From Antedon mediterranea (taxonomy: Eukaryota > Echinodermata > Crinoidea > Comatulida > Antedonidae): a stretch of DNA of 64,000 bases. How positions within the stretch are numbered: position 1 is the stretch's first letter; the number at the start of each line of letters is the position of its first letter. The stretch covers positions 22,938,432 to 23,002,431 of the forward strand of contig NC_092679.1 of assembly GCF_964355755.1 (NCBI RefSeq), read 5' to 3'. The notes beneath the pieces were generated by a model. That model had not been told where the DNA came from. It was given only the letters and a program-made list of their open reading frames with translations, and searched no databases. The position numbers and the translations under genes are program-made. Below, one piece after another: positions 24,201 to 35,790 of this stretch.

Positions 24201-26748
24201 AATGCACTCATCAGGACGCTATTCTTCGCGCCGCTGCTTCTAATATTTTTCATCGTTGACAGTTCGATTTGCGGGGTCATTCAATTACCTCGGGGTTAAA
24301 CGACATGCGGTAAATCTGAAAACCATATCAATCATTAAATGAAAAAGGTGATAACTAATTGTGATCACTTTATACAACATATGACGAAATTACAAAACAC
24401 CGAAAATGAATCTGATACTTCAATGATTCTGCTCAAGTTCAGATAAGGACTACATCAGGTCAGTTATGCAATGATGTACATCTATGGAAAAACTCATCTG
24501 ATGATTTAAAAAAAAACAGCAGAATATTTTTCAGTCAGTCTGACTGTCATCCTGTCCTCAATTATCTGTTCCAATATTAATCATGTGCTACTATGCTAAC
24601 TTTTATAGCATTGTATATATACAGTGAAGTATGTTCGTATGTTGAATGTAGTGCAGATATATTAATATATATTACGTTAAAATGTTGAAGAATTTAAACA
24701 AACTTTCTGTACCTACATTCACAGGAAAATAACTCACAAAATGTCCACAATGCATATACATTATTTGGCTCAATACAAACATCTTGAACTCAAAAGTATG
24801 GAACTAATTCACCATGATTTATTGCTAAATTAATAACAAGGAATGTAAGGTAGAAACAAATAACTAGAGAGAGGTTACACTGTACTATCAAGTAGTTTAA
24901 GTAACTTATAAATAACACGAAACAAAACAGAGAATTAATATTTGTGGTTTTAGGTTTAATTGTACGAGTCTATTGAGAAAGTTCACACTCTTCTCGAGAG
25001 ATTTGAGCATCGGATTTGTGAATTTCGGCCCTTCTTTTATGTGAGAGGGTCAAGCATTATATTCTGAGTACAGACTATATATCAACATAAAAACACACGT
25101 GGCGTTTGTAACTTGTGCAGAACTGTACTGTGTAGGCCTATATGTTCAAACGTGGTTACCGATTTCCAGGTCATAAAATAGATTTGAACCCATTACTAAC
25201 CGTATGTCCAGTGTTTCTTTTTACTCTATAGAATTGGGTGTGTCACACATTCTATTCGTCATTCATGTTTACATAATGTAGGCCTATTATGTACAGTTAG
25301 TAGGCCTTCATGCAACAAAATCCATTAGGCTATAGTGTCTACTTTAACTAAACTCTTTTATCATTTTCATCTACTTTTCATTAACATTTTACTTTACATA
25401 ACATTTCATTTTTTTCAGTAAGTTGAAATTATGTTTTCTTCTCTGAACTTTTTTGTTCTCCTGTAAACAATTTATAATTTTAGCAAGTTAGGACATAATA
25501 CTTTCGCGAACCCAGATTTCGATGTCCAAGGGGTCATCTAAAGTTTTAAGGTCAAGTTCATTCTTGCTGAACTACCAAAGCAAGGATATAAGATGATAAT
25601 TTTAGAAACAGAACATTGAGTTTGTGACCCGAGTATGTAGATTTAAATTGAAAAGTAAATTTACATGCAGTAAAAAGAAAACAATATGACTATGCATACA
25701 ATTGCTTATTCAAACACGGTTAACGTATCGTAATCGATAGGTCTATGGTAAAGAAGCTCAGTATAAATATGCCATTAATAATGAGTCTGTTTTAATTACA
25801 GTTTATTGTACCTATTATTAGTTTTAATTGTCAAGGCGATGTCTTTTATTCGTTGTTTTGAATTAAAACACAGTGAGTGCATCCTTTTACAAGTGAAGGT
25901 TACAATGAGTATAGAGTTGTGTAAATCATTGGTAAAAATGTATTATGAATCTTGTTGAAGATGTGAAAAAGATGAGAGGATAATATTATAAGCTTTACTA
26001 AAGGATGAACAACGACGATGATGATGACATATGTATTGGTGGTTTTGAAGATATCTACGAAGATAATTTAACTTACGACACCAACCGAAAGTAATATCAT
26101 TATATGTTGATAACAAAACCATTATTAACCAAAAATAATAATAACAAGGACTGTAGTCTCAATACTGTACCATATAACTCGTTTCAAGTAATTCAGTAAA
26201 CAGGTTTTATTATCACTATCGTTACCAAATAATTACAAAATGTAAAATCTCAATAAAATCACATTGCAAAAATTTTTGTTTTGCTTAGCATATTTATAGA
26301 GATATAAAAATGTTGTCAGGGTGGTCCATTAACATCATTATGGACCCCAAACAATTACGCAAGCGTTAGGCATAATACATTCATTATCATTTAGGTCACA
26401 GACTTACCTTGGTTTTATCGTAACTACCAACAACAGCAGAGAAAATAAAGAAGATAACAATATACCATATTTTGGAAAGAATGCAATTAGATTAGGTCTA
26501 TCTATCTATATACCGTAATAATATCAACATGTTCCGATTTTGAAATAGGCATACAGTTTTGTTTACTGTCATTGATTGATTCTAAATAGTAATACAACTC
26601 ATCATCATCAGCAGTGAGTCACTAATGAGTTTAACAACCCTCAATCTCAAACTCCAAAACTTTTTAAAATATAAGGACGTAATCCAATAATATAAAACTG
26701 GAAAATATATCCTACCTTTTATATAACTAAAAGTATATTCCATAAATG
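21285..26748. other. Intergenic DNA upstream of the EGF/SEA gene
   Basis: This should hold the EGF/SEA promoter. A TATAAGG-like sequence lies only about 15 bp before the ATG, too close for a normal TATA box. An open frame at 21990-22463 is low-complexity Ile/Phe in its first third and has no recognisable domain. A GC-richer patch at 24160-24300 could be a promoter or an unrecognised exon. Otherwise nothing is supported. Confidence 0.4.
22779..23120. repeat. Local direct duplication, about 150-165 bp, two copies
   Basis: Copy one is about 22779-22945 and copy two about 22975-23120. Both share ctacagctgtgtgta, tacgatgtttta, tacacatcattt and cctgggtgtaaacaatctta in the same order. Divergence is perhaps 15-20% by eye, so the duplication is not recent. 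Confidence 0.7.
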
Positions 26749-27012
26749 TCAAACTTGAAATCCTAGTAAACGTTTTAAATCCAACCAGTTGTCAGAACTT
26801 CCCAATCCGATCCTTCCGATCCGAACTCCACGAACTGTCTGATTGGAAGTGCGTCGATCTTCGTTTGAAGTTGGCAGAGTACTGTAGATCACAACAGCAA
26901 TCAAAATAGCAGACGATAAAAGTGTGACGTTGGAAATGCTCGAGTACCCACAAGCAACCGGAGCTAATACAGGCACTTGTAACAAATCATCAATTGACAA
27001 TATTAACCGCAT
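26749..27012 (-). CDS. Hypothetical short reading frame with a hydrophobic segment
   Basis: From an ATG at 27012 the frame runs about 87 codons to a stop at 26749. It is richer in GC than its surroundings and has one hydrophobic stretch (VTLLSSAILIAVVIYSTL), as in a type II membrane anchor, followed by polar Arg-rich sequence. No family is recognised and no partner exons were found. It could be the first exon of an unseen gene or a chance frame. Confidence 0.2.
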   Translation of the reverse strand: MRLILSIDDLLQVPVLAPVACGYSSISNVTLLSSAILIAVVIYSTLPTSNEDRRTSNQTVRGVRIGRIGLGSSDNWLDLKRLLGFQV

Positions 27013-27024
27013 GTACTTCCTCAA

Positions 27025-29916
27025 GTCCGTGAACTATTCTCAATAGAGGTCCGAAGAAAACACTTTTATTTAACCTACCACAATGATAATTACTACGATC
27101 TGTCTGTACAGTAGTCCTTCTAATAAGACAAATAGTGGATACAATGTTTAATAGCAGAGATGCGGGCAGAGATGACGACGAGAAGCCGCACTTATGTTCA
27201 TATTTAACGACTGTCAGAAATACACATTCATACTGTACGAGAATAGTATATTAAACCCGGGCTCAGCCCGGTGACTCAGAATATATAGGTTTTTAATATA
27301 AGGTGTTTTCTCAACGGTATTATTTATATCTATTGATATGCTAATAGGGGAACGTTATGAAAGGTTGGGTGAATTTGTACAAAAGCAGAATAAGAAGGCT
27401 TGAACGGTAGAAGTGCAACCGAGCTTGGTACGAAAGGTCTCTTTTGTAGTTTTATTCAATGAGAGTTCAATTGATTTAGTTGACGTAAGAGAAGAGAGCC
27501 AGAATCGTTTATATTTTGTTGACATTCAGTAGGTCTATGCTTTTATATTTGAGGGTTAAACGCTGTAAGCGTCATAATACTAAAGCACTTTTCCCGCTGT
27601 ATACTAAAACAGTAAATTCAATGACACCGAACATTTTTACAATCGTTCATACATACATCGCAAATACATCATGTACGCTACGCTATGAGCACTTATTCTT
27701 ATTACGCTATGTACACTACGTTAGGTACGGTACAATATAGGCCTACTTTTGTGCAGTCTATGCTGTAAATTACAATGGAAGAAAAAACAGCAAATAAACA
27801 GTACAGAATAAACAAAAGTTACTTAACAACCTAAGCAATAGTTAACTAAAAAACAAAAAGCTCATTCTATTTTTTTTAAAGTTTCGATTCAGCTAGAAAA
27901 TTGCCGTTAACGGAACTTAAAGAGAAGTTCCAACAACATTAGCAGAAGTAATTGTTGATGCGTGTATCCCATATCTTCCTTCGGTAAATACAATATTTCT
28001 ACCCGAATTGAAAGAGGGATATTTTTACCATAGTTACACGTTACACCATGGACCTATACATTAGTTGGATCCATGATTCGGGCCATGATTTGACTACCAA
28101 CCAGAGTCAATTTCTAGATTTTATCATAGGTTGGTTACCCCACCTTAGGCCGTATGAAATAGTTGTAATGTGTTGACCTTAGGACCTACTTATGTAGGAC
28201 TTATTGGGTATTCTGCTGCAGGTTATGAATGAATGAAACGAAACACTGGATCACAATAATTATTAAAAGCGTCATTCATGCAAAAGATAAAACGATTTTC
28301 TTCTTAATTAAACAAAGAGGTCATTCGTAACAATTATATTATATTATTCTTCTCCTCCTGGTAACGGAACTTCGTCGTCAAAAGTTACGAATACATCACC
28401 TGACCTTCAATCATGCCCGGAGTCCATCAGCTAAAATTAATTAAAGCTTAATTAACTAAGAAACAATTTAAAAGCACCTTATAATACACTTAATTTGGTA
28501 TAGTTTAAAAGGTAATGTGGTTGCACTTTATATTAGGTTGATTCATGTTTGAAGGACACATCATCGAATTAATTTCACTTTTTGCCATGTAGAGTATATC
28601 TTTACTTCCATTGGTAGGCCTATTTGGAGAAGAAGTATTGATTATATAACATGGAATATAGATTTACTCCATGATTATATACGGCAATGGGTTAAACCCT
28701 GGAAGAGTGAAATTGTAATTCACTCTTTCCTAGTTAAACAAAGTGATGATGTTTGCTAGACAGAAAAAAAAAATAGCCAGCTATTTGATTAATATTTATT
28801 ATTTAATATTTATATCGAGGCGAAGATGAGCTGTTGAATTAAGGTTAGATGTTCATCGAATTGTATCCCATTCAACGAAAAATATATATTTTTTCTCCAC
28901 GATATAATTCTTTCTTTGTTTTATTACAAACCTCTATCTTCTTTACTAAATGATGAGCATAGAATAGTACCGATAGGCCTATACCTTCAATCGTTGAAAT
29001 GGGAGAAATTAATACACGTGTTACAGAATCAACATGGCAAGGATACACTTATATGCGTGTTATCACTGTCATTTAACGTAGGCCGTAATGGTATACAGTA
29101 GTTTAAAATGTATAGGCCTAATTAGCTTATCAAATAAATAATATTTAGCAAGTATAAAATAGAGTACACCGGTACTTTATAAATTTAAACATTAAAATCC
29201 ACCCCATGGTTTACAAGTCTTTGGGCGCAACTTTTATGAGAACAGTGAGCACTTGGAGATAAAATAAAACATTTTAAAGCTTTTTCTCATTTTTATTATT
29301 AACACACCAACGGTAATAATATCATCACACTTCACTACTACAGTAAACTTAAATTACGCTTTACGAAATTCTAACATTAAAATAAACAAAATTTATAAAA
29401 GTAATTGCAACTTTCAAATCATAATATTTCTATACAAATGTAATAAACTTTTTAAAACACAAATACAATAATAGCATTGATAAAACATAATACAGTATTG
29501 AGTTAAAATTGATAATAAATATTTGTGTAAATAAAGTGATAACGTTAAATTTGAGCATTTATTTGGCTTAATGTTAAATTTAGACATTGTAGCGGGAAAT
29601 TGTAAAAGAGTAAAGTTTGAATGAATGAATTTTAATTAAACTCTTTCTCAGTTCTGTACTATGCGGTTTATATTTTTATATGGCTTACTAAAAAGCGTGA
29701 TCAAAATACCGATTTGTTTGACATTCATGAGCTGCCAATGTATTGGCATTTATCATAATAATATAACATAATATATCACATATATAAGATATTCATATAT
29801 TAATCAAATAGGAATAGCCTTGACATTTTGAAATTTAGAAAAAAAATCGAGTTATTTTTAAATGACAACAAAATAAACAAAACGTTATAAAGATCGGAAA
29901 TTGTCTTTGTAATACA
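27025..29916. other. Intergenic DNA without recognised genes
   Basis: AT-rich sequence with several TAGGCCTA palindromes. A short GC hairpin (ccgggctcagcccgg) lies near 27258-27272. No coding exon or RNA gene is supported. Confidence 0.45.
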
Positions 29917-29937
29917 ATAGAACACCCCTTTTGGAAC

Positions 29938-30893
29938 ACAATCACATTCAGGGTTCACAATCACATTCAGGGTTCACAATCACATTCAGGGTTCACAATC
30001 ACATTCAGGGTTCACAATCACATTCAGGGTTCACAATCACATTCAGGGTTCACAATCACATTCAGGGTTCACAATCACATTCAGGGTTCACAATCACATT
30101 CAGGGTTCACAATCACATTCAGGGTTCACAATCACATTCAGGGTTCACAATCACATTCAGGGTTCACAATCACATTCAGGGTTCACAATCACATTCAGGG
30201 TTCACAATCACATTCAGGGTTCACAATCACATTCAGGGTTCACAATCACATTCAGGGTTCACAATCACATTCAGGGTTCACTATCAAATTCAGGGTTCAC
30301 TATCAAATTCAGGGTTCACTATCACATTCAGGGTTCACTATCACATTCAGGGTTCACAATCACATTCAGGGTTCACAATCACATTCAGGGTTCACAATCA
30401 CATTCAGGGTTCACTATCACATTCAGGGTTCACTATCACATTCAGGGTTCACAATCACATTCAGGGTTCACAATCACATTCAGGGTTCACAATCACATTC
30501 AGGGTTCACAATCACATTCAGGGTTCACAATCACATTCAGGGTTCACAATCACATTCAGGGTTCACAATCACATTCAGGGTTCACAATCACATTCAGGGT
30601 TCACAATCACATTCAGGGTTCACAATCACATTCAGGGTTCACAATCACATTCAGGGTTCACAATCACATTCAGGGTTCACAATCACATTCAGGGTTCACA
30701 ATCACATTCAGGGTTCACAATCACATTCAGGGTTCACAATCACATTCAGGGTTCACAATCACATTCAGGGTTCACAATCACATTCAGGGTTCACAATCAC
30801 ATTCAGGGTTCACTATCACATTCAGGGTTCTTCACAATCACATTCAGGGTTCACAATCACATTCAGGGTTCACAATCACATTCAGGGTTCACT
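29938..30893. repeat. Minisatellite, 19-bp unit, about 50 copies
   Basis: The unit cacattcagggttcacaat repeats almost without change over 956 bp. Variants with cactatc instead of cacaatc, or aaattc instead of cacattc, cluster at about 30278-30360, 30408-30432 and 30807-30825. A 3-base insertion occurs near 30829. Because 19 is not a multiple of 3, all three forward frames read the same 19-residue cycle without a stop, producing a spurious 355-codon frame. The flanks match repeat family B, so the array grew inside such an element. Confidence 0.95.
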
Positions 30894-30998
30894 CACTATT
30901 CTTATATCTTTCCCGCGAAAAGAACAAGGGAAAATATATGTTTGAACACGACGGCTAACCCTTATGCAGTGGACACCCCAGGGGACACTTTCCTGTGA

Positions 30999-32051
30999 AA
31001 CGAAAGAATGGTATCCATTTAAACAAATCGGTTAACTCCTCAGGAGACACCCCTATTCAAAATAAACTTTTTTTGGAGTCCTTTATAGGGGTTGGGCCTA
31101 CACTGTATAAATATATATCATTCATGAATCATACAATTCCTTTTCAACATAGCATTCTTCAAATGAAACGAACACTGTCCAAATAGGAAGCAAAAGATTG
31201 GGGAATAAGGTTTACATATTAAAGTAGGTAGAGCCTACGGTACCTAAACAAAGTGGAATCGAAATAATACAACGAGTTGTGCCTAAACCCGGATTGAACT
31301 TTATCAATAGACATTACCTGTACGTAGTTTTTGTGCGTGTATTTGCATTACAAATTATACAGAAACGAATACCGTTGGGTAAATACCAGGAGAAAATACA
31401 TATTTAATTTGGGATATTGGGTTCTATGCCTATCAACAAATAAAGGCCAATTACACCGATACTAGAATCGATGTCCATACTTTTATATTTTATTTTTTAA
31501 GACTTCAGCTTTGAAATGTTTTGCACAATATGTATAGTAGACCCAGGCCTATATATATTTTTAGATATTTTATTTGTTCTAAAAAAGTTTTAAAAGGAAT
31601 TGTTTAAAAAATTGAAAGTAACGCGTAGATAAATTTGTGCGATTTTTTGCGAGTTGTTTTGCAAGCAATAAGAAAGAAGGGTAAACTGTTTTAAAACTGC
31701 GTTTAATATGCGTGCCGTATAAATTGCCATAGTTTTAGAATATGTAGAAATTTAAATTTGCGAGTAGACATTATCAAAAAATCCTTTCTTGTACGCTACT
31801 TTCTCTTACTACAATAATCAAGGGAAAAAAACACCCAAATGACAATTAAAAAAATAGCAAAAAAAAAACAAAACCAAATTACAGTTTACACTCTAAAATT
31901 TGAAATCTCTTCAACCGTAGGCCTACTTACTTAAAATTGTACAATTAATATAGTATAGCTTAAAAGCATTTGCACTTCAATAAAAGTTATCGTTACCACA
32001 AGTTGATCTTTACTATCGATAAATTTACATACTACTATATTCCGTGAAGCC
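30999..32051. other. Intergenic DNA without recognised genes
   Basis: A further family B fragment lies at about 31030-31090. The rest is AT-rich sequence with no supported feature. Confidence 0.4.
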
Positions 32052-32059
32052 GTTTTTAA

Positions 32060-32202
32060 AAGCTTGGTTCCCACTAGCGACGCAACGTAAGTGATTTGAC
32101 CAATCGCAAGCGATGGATTATTCGAACAGTGGCTTGTCATTGGTCAACTCGCATGCGTTGCGCGTACGGCGTCGCGTTGCGTCTCTAGTGGGAACCACGC
32201 TT
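32060..32202. mobile_element. Short MITE, 28-bp terminal inverted repeats
   Basis: The left end reads aagcttggttcccactagcg and continues acgcaacg. The right end is its complement (cgttgcgtctctagtgggaa, then ccacgctt). There are two mismatches in 28. The body is CpG-rich for this region. It abuts, and shares the TTAA with, the element at 32201-33186. No transposase; superfamily not certain. Confidence 0.75.
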
Positions 32203-33186
32203 AAAGATGTATTGTCCCTTGAAACACAAAAAAATGAAGGTCAAAATATACTAAATTTTAATTGGCCATATCAAAAGTAATATTAAAGTTATTCACTTTA
32301 AGTCGAGAATTCGAGCCAAAAACAACACTTTTACGTAATTAACAGCTAAATTAATTTGATTACATTTCGTCTGGAAAATAGTCGCGAGCGAAAGTAAACA
32401 AAGATTTCAAACCATGAGTATACATTATGCATGATGCTAATTAGGATAAATTTTATTTCTGGTGATCTATCTATTAAGGTTCAATGTCTTATGAAGCACG
32501 TTATTCCATAAAAATAACTCTCACGACATTTATGCTGTATTTGACAGTTATTGTAAAATGTACACAAGCCGTGCTTGGAAATTAAGAAGTGCAATTGTAT
32601 TACAACTTTGAACTGTTTTATTAAAAAAAAGTGTGTTCTTTTCCATTGATGTTGCAAAATTAGTAGTTGTATTAGCGTAGTTTTAGTTTCTAAATAAGTT
32701 TTGTAATAGCGTCGAGTCAAATTTTATGTCATTATCTCAAATATGATTTATTTTCGTTTCAGTTTTTATTTTTCATTGTTTTTGTATTGAATTTTGTAAT
32801 TGGTATGGACGCACCATCTACGCATGTGTGTCACTGTTAAAAAAAGTGTTGTTCCAAATAAATATTATTATTATTATTATTATTATTATTGTTTACAACT
32901 CGTCACGGTTGAGAGAGGGTGTTTCACACAGATCACGAGGAAGTTTTATGATTATGTATACAGAGTAGCCAAATAAGCGCATTGCATTATAAAATATAAG
33001 ATATGTTTTGATCGAAAACTTATTTTTTGAACCAAAAAACGTCTGTATTTCAGTTATATTATTTTTGTTTCAACTAATTTTTGGTGAAAGTTAATAACTA
33101 TCATAATACTTCAAAATGACCCACTTTTTTTCGAAATCTTTTTATTTTTATTTTTTTGAAATTTGACAAAGGGACAACATCTTTAA
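32201..33186. mobile_element. TTAA-flanked inverted-repeat element, about 1 kb
   Basis: It begins TTAA then agatgtattgtcccttg and ends with caaagggacaacatct then TTAA, so imperfect terminal inverted repeats are bounded by TTAA at 32201-32204 and 33183-33186. TTAA duplications occur in the piggyBac and Kolobok superfamilies. No transposase is seen. It contains a nested retroposon-like tail (32790-32891). Confidence 0.65.
32790..32891 (+). mobile_element. Retroposon-like 3' tail with (TTA)n
   Basis: gtgttgttccaaataaa is followed by about ten ATT/TTA repeats. An AATAAA-type end running into a trinucleotide tail is typical of L2/CR1-like non-LTR 3' ends. No upstream coding remnant was recognised. 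Confidence 0.4.
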
Positions 33187-33949
33187 ATAATGGAAATCCA
33201 TTATAAAGAATCTGTGACGTACGGTAACCAGTAGCCTTTATCACGGATTTCGAGAACATTCTTAATGTTATTAAAATTGCTTCAAAGCATAAATATTTAT
33301 CCTAAAATTGGCGGTTACAAGTATTTTTAATTCTAGAGTGAATCACTGAATCATATACCATGCAATATAACACTCTTCTACACCCCCGTTCTAGACCCAC
33401 AAAATAATAAACATATTTCACAATGACATTCACCAAACAATAGAATCTACAAAAAAAACCAATTAGATATAATATTAATATTAGTCTTCAATTCAATACC
33501 CTCTTCGCTATTTAACCACATCTTTACTATTTACAATAAAAATTACACCATTTCAATACTTTCTGTTTTACAATAAACAAACAACGTCTGGACGTAACAT
33601 CGTGACGTCTGGACTTAACTCCTACGCTTTTACATGTTACAGTTATTTTAACAAGTTCCCGAAAATTAAAACAATAGAAGTGAAATCAATTATGAAATAT
33701 CAAACAATTGTTTCCATTAAAAGTAGTTTTAAATTTACCGTTTAAAAAAAAACAAAGCAAAGTTCAATATGCAGTGTCTCTACAATGTAATTTCTTTCAA
33801 TAAATAAAATTTTATAATTATTGGTTTGCACACTCAATTATTTTCTTTTCGATAATACTTTGTGGATAGTACTAAATTTGTAAAGTTATACTTTAAATAA
33901 ATGTAAAAAATACATATAGCACATACATCGTACACGGTATCTTTACAAG

Positions 33950-34070
33950 GTATGTATTGTATATGGAGGTCAGGGTTCAAATCCCACATCCAGTACAATT
34001 ATGTCAGAGTAGGGCAACCCATCTGACTTGCTGTTAGAAAAAGTCGGTTCCAAGTTTGTAAAATAAAAAA
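33950..34070 (+). mobile_element. Possible tRNA-derived SINE fragment
   Basis: ggtcagggttcaaatcccac fits the pol III B box (GGTTCAAATCC) with flanking T-stem bases, followed by a SINE-like body (tagggcaacccatctgact). The upstream A box is not clear. Confidence 0.35.
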
Positions 34071-34460
34071 TTGTGCGAACTAAAAAACACACAATTAAGA
34101 ACATTTTGATGTTAAAAAAAACGACAGAAACATCTCACCCTGTACAATTGACTGTCTCTTATTTCTAGAAAATAATGTAGAATAGTTTAAAGAGGTTCAC
34201 ACTCTGTATTAATTACAGGAAAATTTAATATTTAGGAAGAGGATATTGACAGGGTATTCCAAAAGTATAACAATGTGTTATAGCACCCTTATGTAAATTA
34301 TTTATCTTTCAAAATAGCACAACTGGTAAAATACAAAACGTAGCTAGAATAAGTACATTATTATATTTGTTGGGGAGAGGGGTATCCCTTGTATTGTACC
34401 ATATAAATGATTGATTGTTTGTTGTCTTTGTGTATAGTATCGAAATAAATCAAATCAAAT

Positions 34461-34581
34461 AAGCTTGACAAAAAAAAGTGTAATGTGCCCAAATATGGTG
34501 GTGATATGATGTTATCGTGTCCATATATGGGCACATCACATTTTTTTGTCACATAAAGTTTGATAGTGTAGACAAGGCTTT
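34461..34581. mobile_element. MITE family A, copy 6 (left end truncated)
   Basis: It starts within the element at aagcttgacaaaaaa and ends with tttgatagtgtagacaaggc. It directly follows a gaaataaatcaaatcaaat tail, so a retroposon tail and the MITE abut. Confidence 0.7.
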
Positions 34582-35090
34582 AGGTTGGTTACATGGGATG
34601 GATGACAACCAGTGTCAGACAAACCCATCCCATATTTTCCAACTAAAACAGTATAGCATAAAAATCAAATTGAATGCCTAGAATCCAAACTTAAAAAAGT
34701 ATTAAAATTATGCGATGATAGGCTAATATTATATTATTATCACACACTTTTCAATTATTAATTTTTAATTTGAGTTTCATTTTACAATCAAGTTTCCAGT
34801 CACAAATTAATTGTTTTTTTATATTATATTTAATAAATAGCATTAAGATTCAATATCTTGTTAACAATATATACACTAGGAACTTCAAAGTTCATTTAAA
34901 TTGAAGGAGTTCATGTTTGGCTTTATACAGTAAGGTCATAGGTCATATTTGGAAGGCAAGGCATTGTGGGAAATATATTCTACTAATGATATGACCTAAT
35001 TTGCAGCATTTGTTAAAGTTGTATTTTTATATTACTGTACTTAAAACCATTATATAGGTTTAAACGTAAAAGTCAAAAGTAAGGTTTAAA

Positions 35091-35313
35091 CATTATTTTA
35101 CTGCAATTTATTCATAGGATTACTGCAGTAACCTACTAACCAAGTTACAGCAGTTCAATTGTAGTTTACTATTGTATTAAACTGAAGTACCAGTTATATG
35201 TACTTTGGGCCACTGGCCTATGTGCTGCAGAAGAAGTATATTGCTATGAAAATACTACTTAATTCAAGTAATGAAAAACAGGTAATTACTGCAGTAACTG
35301 CAGTAAAATAATG
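35091..35313. mobile_element. Small inverted-repeat element, 223 bp
   Basis: cattattttactgca at the left and its exact complement tgcagtaaaataatg at the right, with further tactgcagta palindromes inside both ends. It lies 0.4 kb past the TADA2B stop codon, so it could lie in or beyond the 3' untranslated region. Confidence 0.55.
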
Positions 35314-35425
35314 TGTTCCTTAGGTTCCTTAATTTGGCAGTAGGTATATAAATGAGTATTAGCACCATAAGAGTGTATTCTTCAATTTGCGTTGTATCAT
35401 TCTGAGTTCAATGTCTCCGTGGAAG

Positions 35426-35461
35426 TTTATTTCTTTTCTATCATCGAGGGCTGATTTTATT
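35426..35461 (-). promoter_or_regulatory. TADA2B: Candidate TADA2B polyadenylation signals
   Basis: On the minus strand AATAAA occurs at 35461-35456 and again at 35431-35426, about 210-240 bases after the TADA2B stop codon at 35668. Position and perfect hexamers make them plausible, but no cleavage data exist here. Confidence 0.45.
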
Positions 35462-35667
35462 CTACTTCTCAACTCATCACCATTCAAGCATCAAGGGAAT
35501 AAAATCTAGTTATTGCTGCTTTCAAAGTCAGTAACCTTCTCAATCGATTTTCATTGTTTTGCCTTCATCACATCAGGGTAAGAAACCCCTAGCTACCAAT
35601 TCATCCTATCATACCATATCAAAATAACATACCCTTCAGGATTTTATCCTCTAGGCTATCGTTCCCC

Positions 35668-35790
35668 TTAATTCGACTTAATCCATCCGCTTCTTGTCAA
35701 GTAGTTCACGATACGTTTCCGATGCGTTAAGTTCAGATTGCCCGGAAAACGCGGCCTCGTTGAGATACCTTGTCTTCTGAGCAAGTAATC
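35668..35790 (-). CDS. TADA2B: TADA2B exon 16 and stop codon
   Basis: 40 codons and TAA. It encodes DYLLRRQGISTRPRFPGNLN and ends KRIVNYLTRSGWIKSN, matching the vertebrate QKRQGI and KRILNFLTESGWIS ending. Confidence 0.95.
   Translation of the reverse strand, partial: DYLLRRQGISTRPRFPGNLNLTHRKRIVNYLTRSGWIKSN

Noticed and set aside
24160-24300. GC-richer patch as a coding exon
   Set aside because: A 39-codon frame exists on the minus strand, but there are no matching partner exons and no recognisable motif.
29931-30998. A 355-codon open frame with a 19-residue repeat
   Set aside because: It is generated by a 19-bp minisatellite that lacks stops in every forward frame. The non-repeat tail is family B repeat sequence.
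34361-34552. Reading frame sharing residues with one at 49111-49326
   Set aside because: The shared residues come from two MITE family A copies, not from a gene family.
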